In this document: piece by piece, positions 1-7,692 of the stretch | Layout of the letters: every line of letters begins with the position of its first letter | Position numbering within the stretch: the stretch's first letter is position 1 | Assembly: GCA_016714895.1 (NCBI GenBank) | Contig: JADKBV010000001.1 | Span: 124,001 to 188,000 of the forward strand | Direction of reading: 5' to 3' | Source of the DNA: Saprospiraceae bacterium | GTDB lineage: Bacteria; Bacteroidota; Bacteroidia; Chitinophagales; Saprospiraceae | DNA: 64,000 nt | The notes under the pieces: generated by a model | What the model saw: the letters and a program-made list of their open reading frames with translations, nothing else | Database searches by the model: none | What the model was told of the DNA's origin: nothing | Translations under genes and position numbers: made by a program

Positions 1-8
1 ATGCACTT

Positions 9-431
9 TTAGTTTTGATATTTTTTAATGATGTCAAGCATAGCTTCCGGAGGCAGATCATCTATATCATGTTTTCGGAATATTTCCATAAAATCTTTAA
101 TCATGTATTCTGAAAAACCAAGTTTCAAACCAAAATGGAATATTGTTTTTTCTTCTTCTTCAGCAATCTTTTTATCTACGTCCATCATAAATAATAGTTG
201 ATAAAGAACCTGCATCCTGTCCTGCTCGTCATACGGCAGGATCTCATTTAATTCCTTGTCTTCGAGCATAATGGTACGTACATCTTCCATTGAAAAACCC
301 ATTTTTTTACCGACGTGAACCAAATATGTAAATTCGATGTCTGTTACCGCACCATCGGTTTTTGCCAGATGGTAGAGAATACGTATAATTACTCGGGCTT
401 TTTCATTATTGTCCAATAAATCCCACAACAT
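9..431 (-). CDS. TerB-like helical protein (hypothetical)
   Basis: This 140-residue protein is small, acidic and soluble, with no signal peptide or membrane segment. It appears all-helical, with two similar halves: a stretch near residues 20-60 (KTDGAVTDIEF) and one near 80-125 (DVDKKIAEEEEK). Each half carries a D-x-D/E-x-x-E-like acidic pattern, as in TerB/DjlA-type domains, which are often linked to metal or stress response. That assignment rests on pattern only; I do not recognise a specific family. It is transcribed away from fabH and shares a roughly 90-bp upstream region with it. The ATG start lies at 429-431. Confidence 0.6.
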   Translation of the reverse strand: MLWDLLDNNEKARVIIRILYHLAKTDGAVTDIEFTYLVHVGKKMGFSMEDVRTIMLEDKELNEILPYDEQDRMQVLYQLLFMMDVDKKIAEEEEKTIFHFGLKLGFSEYMIKDFMEIFRKHDIDDLPPEAMLDIIKKYQN

Positions 432-522
432 ATTGATAAATTACTTGTATCGTTAAATAATATTGTTGTAATTTGGCAAGCCAAAATAAAACATCAGAAA
501 ATATCACACGAAATTAATCATT

Positions 523-1578
523 ATGAAAACAAAAATAGCAGGAATAGGTAAATATTTGCCAAAAAGAGTCGTAACCAACCAGGAACTGACTACATACATG
601 GATACTACCAATGAGTGGATCATCGAAAGAACCGGTATCGAAGAACGCAGATATGCTGAAAAACATAAAGAAACAACTACTACTATGGCAGCTGCTGCGG
701 CAAGAATAGCTATAGAAAGAGCGGGAATAACCCCTGAAGATATTGATTTTATCATCTTTGCAACACTTAGCCCTGATTATTATTTTCCGGGTTGTGGAGT
801 GTTGTTACAAAGAGAACTTGGTCTTACAAAAACAGAAATCGGTGCTTTGGATATCAGGAATCAATGTACCGGTTTTGTGTATGGTCTGTCAGTAGCAGAT
901 CAGTTTATCAAAACAGGCATGTATAAAAACATATTGCTTGTCGGCTCTGAGATGCATTCTATGGGTCTCGATTTTTCAGATGAAGGAAGGGCAGTAACCG
1001 TGATATTTGGTGATGGCGCCGGTGCGGTGGTACTTCAGCCGACAACCAAAGAAAATCAGGGGATATTAAATACGGTACTTCATTCTGACGGAACCCACGC
1101 CGAAGAACTGGCTATGATCAATCCCGGATCTCATGGTGGGTATCATTTAGGCACTGAAAAGTTTGGATACCCGGACCCTTCCATCCCCGGAGGCGTTTTT
1201 GTCACTCAAAAAATGGTAGACGATAATATGCTGACACCCAATATGACCGGACAACTGGTGTTTAAAAATGCGGTGGTAAAATTTCCTGAAGTTATCAAAG
1301 AAGGGTTGGCCAAAGCCGGTTTGGAAAAAGAAGCTATCGACCTATTGGTGCCCCACCAGGCAAACCTCAGAATCTCCCAGTTTGTCCAAAAAGTTATGGG
1401 TCTTCCTGATGAAAAAGTGGTCAATAACATTCAGAAATATGGGAATACAACCGCTGCTTCTATTCCGATAGCTTTATGTGAAGCATTTGAAGACGGAAGG
1501 ATCAATGAGGGAGATCTCGTATGTCTGGCTGCTTTTGGCAGTGGATTTACCTGGGGAAGTGTCTTGGTAAGATGGTAG
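523..1578 (+). CDS. fabH: 3-oxoacyl-ACP synthase III (KAS III, FabH-like)
   Basis: KAS III condenses an acyl-CoA primer with malonyl-ACP in the first elongation step of type II fatty acid synthesis in the cytoplasm. The thiolase-fold catalytic triad is visible: Cys115 (in RNQCTGFVYGL), His278 (in VPHQANLRI) and Asn308 (in KYGNTTAAS). The 351 residues are slightly longer than E. coli FabH (about 317). The extra length is an insert around residues 200-250, as seen in Bacteroidota paralogues. The gene stands alone rather than in a plsX-fabH cluster, so it may be a secondary, specialised copy. The alternative is a KAS III-like enzyme of another pathway. The ATG start is preceded by an AT-rich leader. 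Confidence 0.9.
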   Translation: MKTKIAGIGKYLPKRVVTNQELTTYMDTTNEWIIERTGIEERRYAEKHKETTTTMAAAAARIAIERAGITPEDIDFIIFATLSPDYYFPGCGVLLQRELGLTKTEIGALDIRNQCTGFVYGLSVADQFIKTGMYKNILLVGSEMHSMGLDFSDEGRAVTVIFGDGAGAVVLQPTTKENQGILNTVLHSDGTHAEELAMINPGSHGGYHLGTEKFGYPDPSIPGGVFVTQKMVDDNMLTPNMTGQLVFKNAVVKFPEVIKEGLAKAGLEKEAIDLLVPHQANLRISQFVQKVMGLPDEKVVNNIQKYGNTTAASIPIALCEAFEDGRINEGDLVCLAAFGSGFTWGSVLVRW

Positions 1579-1692
1579 GGGATTACAGATTAATTGTTAA
1601 TTATTCGTAAACGGTTTTCTTTTTGTAATCATTAATGAGTACAAGGTGTTCATAAGGCAGTTAGTTCTTATAAATTGAAGTTTGGACAAAAA

Positions 1693-4050
1693 ATGCCTTT
1701 TGTGAAATCAGTAATTACATTTTTTGTTTTTGTTTGTTTTTTGCCCTTCATGTCGGCTCAAAACGCAAAAACATTCACCCTTAGCGGTTATATCAAAGAT
1801 AAAAGTACAGGAGAAACCTTGATCGGTGCCAATGTGGTTGACCTGGAAAACCCCGGATCCGGTACCATTACCAATACGTATGGTTTTTATTCCATTTCTC
1901 TTGAGAAGGGAACCTACAAAATCGGATTTTCTTACCTTGGATACAAGGATGAAAAGTTTGAAGTCGTTCTGGATAAAAACACTCAACTCAACGTTACCCT
2001 CGAAGAAGGAGTTCTCATGGAGGAAGTGGTCATCTCAGCGGATAAAGAAGACAGGCGACGCAACGTGGAAGGCACCCAAATGGGAACCATAGAACTTCCG
2101 GTGGAAAATATCAAAAAAATGCCTGCAATTTTTGGTGAAACGGACATTTTAAAAACATTACAATTGCTTCCAGGTGTTTTGTCCTCAGGTGAAGGTAATG
2201 CAGGTTTTTTTGTCAGAGGAGGAGGCCCTGATCAGAATCTGGTTTTACTGGACGAAGCTTTGGTTTACAATACAGGCCATTTACTTGGATTTTTTTCCGT
2301 TTTTAATACAGACGCTATCAAAAATACCACCTTGATAAAAGGCGGCATTCCCGCCAATTACGGAGGAAGATTGTCCTCCGTGCTGGATGTCCAAATGAAA
2401 GAAGGGAATATGAAAAAATTTGGGGTCGAAGGTGGTATCGGCATCATTTCATCGCGTTTGACCGCAGAAGGGCCTATCGTCAAAGACAAAAGCTCTTTTA
2501 TGGTTTCCGGAAGAAGAACCTACATCCTAGATTTGATACAACCTGCGCTGAAAGGAACCAATTTTGAAGGAACCAATTATTATTTTTACGACATAAATAC
2601 CAAATGGAATTATATTTTTTCTGATAAAAACAGATTGTATTTCAGTGGATATTTTGGAAAAGATGTCCTCAGGTTCAGACAACCATCGCGGGATTTTACA
2701 TTTGATCTTCCTTACGGCAACAGTACCGGTACACTGCGCTGGAACCACCTTTTCAACCAAAAGATGTTTATGAATATGTCATTGATATACAATGATTACC
2801 AATTTGAGGTCAACGGAGGTCAGGATAATTTTAATTTCAGACTTTTTTCAGGTGTCAAGGATTGGAATTTTAAAACAGATTTTGATTATTTTTTGAACCC
2901 CAGACATAATATAAAATTCGGATTCAATTACACCTTTCATACCCTGACGCCCAATACAGCATCAGCGACGGCAGGTGATGTCAGTTTTAATACCGAGTTT
3001 CAACCCAAAAGAGCGCACGAATCAGCAGTCTATTTTTTGGATGATATGAAAATTACCAACAAACTTTTTATGAATACAGGGCTGCGTTTATCGCTGTTTT
3101 CTCAAATCGGCCCTTACACTTCACCCATTGACGGAACGGTTTTTAATAGTGGCGATCATGTAAAAACCTATGGTGGTATTGAGCCGCGCTGGAGTTTAAA
3201 CTACAGGGTCAGTAAAGAGTTAAGCATTAAAGGAGGGATTTCAGTTACGACGCAGTATATCCACCTGGTCAGCAATTCAGCCAGTACTTTGCCGACAGAT
3301 GTATGGGTTCCAAGTACAGAATTGGTTAGACCTCAAAGAGGTGCACAATATGCAATCGGGGTTTTTAGAAATTTTGCCAATGATGCATTTGAAACCTCTA
3401 TAGAAGTGTACTACAAAGATTTGCGCAATCAGATTGACTACGCTGAAAATTATGTGAACGATATCAGCAAAGACCTTGAAAATTCTTTTGTTTTCGGAAA
3501 AGGACGTGCCTACGGTGCTGAATTTTTTGTCAAAAAAAGTATTGGAAAATGGAACGGTTGGGTAGGGTATAGCCTTGCCAGAACAGAACGTTCTTTTGAA
3601 GCGATAGAAGATGGCAGGTGGTATCCGGCAGTGTATGACAGAGCTCATGACCTGAAACTTGTGGCCAATTACAGCCCAAGCAAAAAATGGGAATTCAGTG
3701 CTGTTTTTATTTATGGTTCAGGACGTTGGTTTACACCGATCCGGGGATTCTTTTTTGTAGAACAAAACCTCAATCTTTTTTATGGCCCGAGGAACAGCAC
3801 GCGTTTGGCTGATTACCACAGACTTGATTTTTCGGCTACCTATACACCAAAACCGAATTCCAAAAAGGCTTACCAGGGTAGTTGGGTGTTTTCAGTATAC
3901 AATATGTATAACCGGAAAAATCCGTTTTTTGTGAATTTTGATATTGAAACAGATTTTAACACAGGGAATACCTCTATTGAAGGAACACAAATCACGATAT
4001 TCCCTTTTATTCCCAGTATTACGTATAATTTTAAATGGAACCAAAAATGA
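1693..4050 (+). CDS. TonB-dependent receptor with carboxypeptidase-regulatory domain, DUF4249-associated
   Basis: This is an outer-membrane receptor of about 785 residues for energised uptake of an unknown ligand. After a signal peptide (cleavage near MSAQ) comes a carboxypeptidase-regulatory-like beta domain (GYIKDKSTGETLIGANV). A plug follows (PGVLSSGEGNAGFFVRGGGPDQN), then a beta-barrel ending in aromatic-rich strands (YNFKWNQK). A TTG codon six codons upstream (1675) keeps the frame open, but the ATG at 1693 gives a standard signal peptide. The stop overlaps the start of the DUF4249 lipoprotein, so the two genes are co-translated. This pairing resembles the SusC/SusD arrangement with a different surface lipoprotein. 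Substrate cannot be read from the sequence. Confidence 0.88.
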   Translation: MPFVKSVITFFVFVCFLPFMSAQNAKTFTLSGYIKDKSTGETLIGANVVDLENPGSGTITNTYGFYSISLEKGTYKIGFSYLGYKDEKFEVVLDKNTQLNVTLEEGVLMEEVVISADKEDRRRNVEGTQMGTIELPVENIKKMPAIFGETDILKTLQLLPGVLSSGEGNAGFFVRGGGPDQNLVLLDEALVYNTGHLLGFFSVFNTDAIKNTTLIKGGIPANYGGRLSSVLDVQMKEGNMKKFGVEGGIGIISSRLTAEGPIVKDKSSFMVSGRRTYILDLIQPALKGTNFEGTNYYFYDINTKWNYIFSDKNRLYFSGYFGKDVLRFRQPSRDFTFDLPYGNSTGTLRWNHLFNQKMFMNMSLIYNDYQFEVNGGQDNFNFRLFSGVKDWNFKTDFDYFLNPRHNIKFGFNYTFHTLTPNTASATAGDVSFNTEFQPKRAHESAVYFLDDMKITNKLFMNTGLRLSLFSQIGPYTSPIDGTVFNSGDHVKTYGGIEPRWSLNYRVSKELSIKGGISVTTQYIHLVSNSASTLPTDVWVPSTELVRPQRGAQYAIGVFRNFANDAFETSIEVYYKDLRNQIDYAENYVNDISKDLENSFVFGKGRAYGAEFFVKKSIGKWNGWVGYSLARTERSFEAIEDGRWYPAVYDRAHDLKLVANYSPSKKWEFSAVFIYGSGRWFTPIRGFFFVEQNLNLFYGPRNSTRLADYHRLDFSATYTPKPNSKKAYQGSWVFSVYNMYNRKNPFFVNFDIETDFNTGNTSIEGTQITIFPFIPSITYNFKWNQK

Positions 4051-5009
4051 AATTAGTTAATCGACATACATCGTTGGGAAAGTCATTTTTCCTTTCTTTT
4101 ATATTTTTTATTGGTTTTTTGTCATCTTGTGAAGAGCCATACACACCCAGCACTTCCGAACTCGAACAGGAAATTGTTGTGGAAGGTTACGTAGAAGCGG
4201 GCAACGGGGCGAACCCGGTTATTGTCATCATTACCAAAAGTATTCCCTTTTTATCAGAGGTAGGACCTGAAAAGTTTTCAGAATTGTTTGTTAAAGGTGC
4301 TTCCGTTTCTGTTTTTGACGGAGATAAAACGGTGAGTCTGATTCCTCTTTGTTTGAATGACCTGCCGGAAGAAATCAAAAAAGCTGTTGCCGAAGCGTTA
4401 AATCTCGATCCTGATAATCTCACTGCTGATATTTGTATCTATGCGGATATTCTGAACCAGATCACCCGGGAAGAAGGCCGACGTTACGACCTCAAGGTAG
4501 AGGTTGAAAATAAAATACTTACTGCAACCACTACCATCCCTTACCATGTGCCCCTGGATTCTTTTGTTTGGATGGATCCTCCGGGAGATCCGAATGACAC
4601 TTTGGCCAGGTTGACCGTAAGTTTTCAGGATGCGCCGGGAGTTACTAATTATTACAGGTATTTTACTGCGGAAGTTGGAAGCGGACTTGTAGCTCCATTC
4701 AGTTCGGTGGTGGATGATATATTGTTTGATGGCAAAAAATTTGAGTTCCCGTTACAAAAAGCCGAAAGACGCGGCGGTGATTTTACCCCGGAAACTTTTG
4801 GATTGTATAAAAGAGGGACTACAGCTGTCATCAAATGGTGTTCTATAGATAAAGAACATTTTGATTTTTGGAATACCCGGGATTTTGCTGCAAACAGTGG
4901 TGGGCCTTTTTCGACGTACACCAGGATCAGTACCAATATTAAAGGCGGACTGGGCATTTGGGGCGGTTATGCCGTTTCTACTGATACCATTCCGGTTCCT
5001 GTAAAATAA
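4047..5009 (+). CDS. DUF4249 domain lipoprotein
   Basis: This protein of about 320 residues has a hydrophobic leader ending in a lipobox (FLSSCEEP), so it is predicted to be a lipoprotein, probably on the cell surface next to its receptor. The N-terminal part (EIVVEGYVEAG) and the overall layout match DUF4249, a Bacteroidota family almost always encoded after a TonB-dependent receptor. The ATG at 4047 overlaps the receptor stop codon as ATGA. An in-frame ATG at 4035 is possible but would bury the overlap deeper. By family context it likely works as a ligand-binding partner or lid of the upstream receptor; no ligand is known from sequence. Confidence 0.85.
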   Translation: MKLVNRHTSLGKSFFLSFIFFIGFLSSCEEPYTPSTSELEQEIVVEGYVEAGNGANPVIVIITKSIPFLSEVGPEKFSELFVKGASVSVFDGDKTVSLIPLCLNDLPEEIKKAVAEALNLDPDNLTADICIYADILNQITREEGRRYDLKVEVENKILTATTTIPYHVPLDSFVWMDPPGDPNDTLARLTVSFQDAPGVTNYYRYFTAEVGSGLVAPFSSVVDDILFDGKKFEFPLQKAERRGGDFTPETFGLYKRGTTAVIKWCSIDKEHFDFWNTRDFAANSGGPFSTYTRISTNIKGGLGIWGGYAVSTDTIPVPVK

Positions 5010-5013
5010 AATA

Positions 5014-5135
5014 TTTATTATCGATCAGGGCGATTCCCTTACGGGTCGGGCTGTCCGCTTTACTTCCCTCTGCTTCGCGCCGGTCGTGTTCGCTACCATC
5101 CCTATCGCAAGGGATGCCGTATTACTGATGGAAAG
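5014..5135. repeat. GC-richer intergenic element with hairpins, dispersed-repeat-like
   Basis: The gap between two convergent genes holds a block of about 100 bp that is clearly more GC-rich than its surroundings. It has a 7-bp inverted repeat (CATCCCT at 5097-5103 and AGGGATG at 5110-5116) and a CCCTTACGGG hairpin near 5035. The wording (gcgattccctt...gtcgggctgtccgct) resembles intergenic elements I recall as dispersed in many Bacteroidota genomes. Only one copy lies in this window, so repeat status is inference. Confidence 0.4.
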
Positions 5136-5200
5136 TCAACAAATCGTTGGTATCTGTTTCACCAGGGAAAATGCTGAAAATAGGTTTCCTTTTTTTTGTT

Positions 5201-5950
5201 TCAGGAATTTTGGGTTCGTTTGACAACGTTGATGGAAAACGAAGTTAGACCGTTTCTTATCAGTTTAAATATCACATAAACAAGGCTGAAGATGATTAAA
5301 ACCACAAACTCAAGTTGTAATATATATTCCGGCCATGGTCCCAGTAAATCATAAAATGTTGTACCGGGAGGTTTACCATTCAGGTATACATAATTTGATC
5401 CTAACCACACATTGATCGGATAGATAATAACAGCAAGTAAATTGATTCCTATCCAGGATCTGATAATATCCATTTTTTCCAAATCAAAACGATATACGAT
5501 GGCACCATATAGTGCGGACATCACCAGAATAGAATGTAATAACCAGTACCGGATGTTTTCATAATGGGGAAATGATTCCGTCAGAGAAGTGGTAAATAAT
5601 GAATGAGAAGACCCTCCGACAATCCAGAAAAAAAAGAATGCCCACCAATACCTGTTTTTTTGCCACATAATCAGAATCATCACAAAAGGAAGCATATTGC
5701 AAAGATGCAAAGGCAGGTCATGGGTTATCATAAAACTTCCGTCCCAAAGTTTGATGACTATTTTCATGATTTGTGTGGATGCAGCCATAACTAACAGAAT
5801 GGTAATATATTTCTGTTGCTGTTCCGGATTCCAATAATTTCGGCCAAGATACAATACGAGAATACAAAAACTTACCCACAGACCAAAAGTCAGTCCATGT
5901 TCTGTAGAATAGTTGACAAAACCATTATTTGATATAAGAAATGCATCCAT
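5201..5950 (-). CDS. YwaF/TIGR02206-type integral membrane protein
   Basis: This 249-residue protein has about seven hydrophobic helices. It contains the family-typical histidine and asparagine cluster in the third segment (HDLPLHLCN) and a conserved glycine-rich turn (WIVGGSSHSL). That matches the TIGR02206/YwaF group of inner-membrane proteins of unknown function. It converges on the DUF4249 gene. The gene to its right, on the same strand, ends in a strong terminator, so this one probably has its own promoter in the short gap 5951-5986. No catalytic role can be assigned. Confidence 0.8.
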   Translation of the reverse strand: MDAFLISNNGFVNYSTEHGLTFGLWVSFCILVLYLGRNYWNPEQQQKYITILLVMAASTQIMKIVIKLWDGSFMITHDLPLHLCNMLPFVMILIMWQKNRYWWAFFFFWIVGGSSHSLFTTSLTESFPHYENIRYWLLHSILVMSALYGAIVYRFDLEKMDIIRSWIGINLLAVIIYPINVWLGSNYVYLNGKPPGTTFYDLLGPWPEYILQLEFVVLIIFSLVYVIFKLIRNGLTSFSINVVKRTQNS

Positions 5951-5986
5951 AACTATAAAATTTCGGGAAAAATAGGGGAGGGAAGT

Positions 5987-6026
5987 AAAAAAAAGAGCCG
6001 CTTGCTCAGGGCTGAGTCAAGCGGCT
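5987..6026 (-). terminator. Intrinsic terminator after the secreted esterase-like gene
   Basis: Arms AGCCGCTTG (5996-6004) and CAAGCGGCT (6018-6026) pair perfectly, and an inner CTCA/TGAG extends the stem past one bulged base. On the minus strand the hairpin is followed by C and eight U (A8 at 5987-5994). It sits 57 bp beyond the stop of the minus-strand gene at 6083. Confidence 0.9.
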
Positions 6027-6082
6027 TGAAATATAAGGGTGCTTCTTTAGTCGAATTTACGCTGCAAAGATAATACATCTTT

Positions 6083-7663
6083 TTAATAAAACAAGACTTT
6101 TTTCAAAATATTTCCTGAATCAAACGAAATTTTAACAAAATACATGCCCGGAAGCAAATTTTGACTATTTAATTCGTATTGAGATGCATTGATATTTTTT
6201 ACTGCAAATAAACTTCTGCCTGTCATATCCACGATTTCCAATGATTTCATCGGTGAGTCATCATTTGATTGGATATTCATGACATGGTGAGCAGGATTCG
6301 GAGCTATTTTAAGTCCTACCTGAGTCTCTGTAATATTGTCTGTAGAAACGATATACTGGCAAGGTAATTCTAGTCCAATACAAGCTCTCGGCGCAACAAA
6401 GGCAATAATAGAATCGATGTATCGTCTTCCTTTTTCAGCGGACATATCAGGATTACTTACCAGGCCACTTGCATTGTTAGGATTGGACGCTGCCCAGAAA
6501 TCCCATGGTGAAGAATCATTAGGAATATTAGTAGGTGTTCCGATGACAGGGAATAAATTGGTAAGACCTCCTTGTCTTGACTTAATTGCTTGTCCGATTG
6601 GGTCAAAAGCAGGTAGGATGTTGTTGTATTTTGCATCTTTACCCAATGCTTTTAACTTATCCTGAACCAATTTACTTCCTTGTACCTGTACGACTGGTAA
6701 TTGACCACCGGGAATTGGTACAAAAAAAACGGCATCTTCATAAGGTGCAAAAGGGTCATAAGGAGCCTGAATAGATATAATATCTACTGAGTTTTGGTCC
6801 AACCATGAGATGTCACCTAAAGCACCACCCATGTTGATTGCAAGTTTGAAATCAGATGAATGATTTACCCAGTTCGGTAAATTTAAGGTGTCACCAGTCG
6901 GAGGAGGTCCCGGATTTGGAGTGCCGTCTGCATTTGGTGGTACACGTCCTAAAATTTTGCCTTCAATATCTCCGTTGATATAGAAAAAGCCACCTGTAGG
7001 TAGAGGTACTCTTTCAATTACGAAAGGTCTTCCATTGCTACCAATAAATTTTGCTGCAGGATTCGTTGTAGTCAAAACTTCGCTGTACTTGTCCAAAGTA
7101 GCGGTAGCCAAAGTGATGTACCCACCTGTTCCTTGTCCCCAGATGGCAATTCTTGTGGTGTCAATACCAAAATCATTAGCTTTTTCTTTGAAAAATCGGA
7201 TTGCAGTTCTTGCGTCCTGTACTCCTCTGTAGGCAGCGTTTATCAGCGTGTTAACCCTTCCTTCCTGAGTTTGAGCCACCGGATTCCAGCCTTTTCTGTA
7301 ATCAGCTACAGCAACAACATATCCCATTTTTGCCAGTTTGGTAGCTACATCAACACATGTACTGTCTTTGATGGTTCCACTTGGACTGGTGTTTTGAGGA
7401 AAAGGAAGAAAGTTTCCTGTAGGGAAATAGATAATCAAAGGCCTTTTGGTTTCTGTATCTCCTTTAGGCGAATAAATATCAGTGGCAAGAGGTTGTCTTA
7501 CCGTACGTCCTACGCTCGGAACTGCCAAAACCGTATAATTAAACCCATACGCAGTAGATACCACATTTACTCCGTCAAACTGAGGAGAAAGGTATCGTTG
7601 TGCTTGTGTGAGACTCGGGCTCAGCAACAAGACCAGAAAAATCGAAAGTAAAAATCCTCTCAT
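6083..7663 (-). CDS. T9SS-sorted alpha/beta-hydrolase-like secreted protein, nucleophile replaced
   Basis: This 526-residue protein has a signal peptide (cleaved near LTQAQ), an alpha/beta-hydrolase (carboxylesterase) fold, and a C-terminal T9SS sorting domain of about 80 residues (IAPNPAHHVMNIQS through GMYFVKISFD to KKVLFY). The fold shows the lid-side DYRKGW motif and a strand-turn-helix at IAIWGQGTGGY. In active carboxylesterases that turn is GxSxG; here it reads GQGTG, so the nucleophilic serine is a glycine. It may therefore be a binding protein rather than an esterase. It follows a TonB receptor on the same strand by 29 bp and probably shares its transcript, suggesting a role in handling the same ligand. 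Confidence 0.8.
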   Translation of the reverse strand: MRGFLLSIFLVLLLSPSLTQAQRYLSPQFDGVNVVSTAYGFNYTVLAVPSVGRTVRQPLATDIYSPKGDTETKRPLIIYFPTGNFLPFPQNTSPSGTIKDSTCVDVATKLAKMGYVVAVADYRKGWNPVAQTQEGRVNTLINAAYRGVQDARTAIRFFKEKANDFGIDTTRIAIWGQGTGGYITLATATLDKYSEVLTTTNPAAKFIGSNGRPFVIERVPLPTGGFFYINGDIEGKILGRVPPNADGTPNPGPPPTGDTLNLPNWVNHSSDFKLAINMGGALGDISWLDQNSVDIISIQAPYDPFAPYEDAVFFVPIPGGQLPVVQVQGSKLVQDKLKALGKDAKYNNILPAFDPIGQAIKSRQGGLTNLFPVIGTPTNIPNDSSPWDFWAASNPNNASGLVSNPDMSAEKGRRYIDSIIAFVAPRACIGLELPCQYIVSTDNITETQVGLKIAPNPAHHVMNIQSNDDSPMKSLEIVDMTGRSLFAVKNINASQYELNSQNLLPGMYFVKISFDSGNILKKVLFY

Positions 7664-7692
7664 GTAAAAATATTTAGATTGTTAATAAAGAA

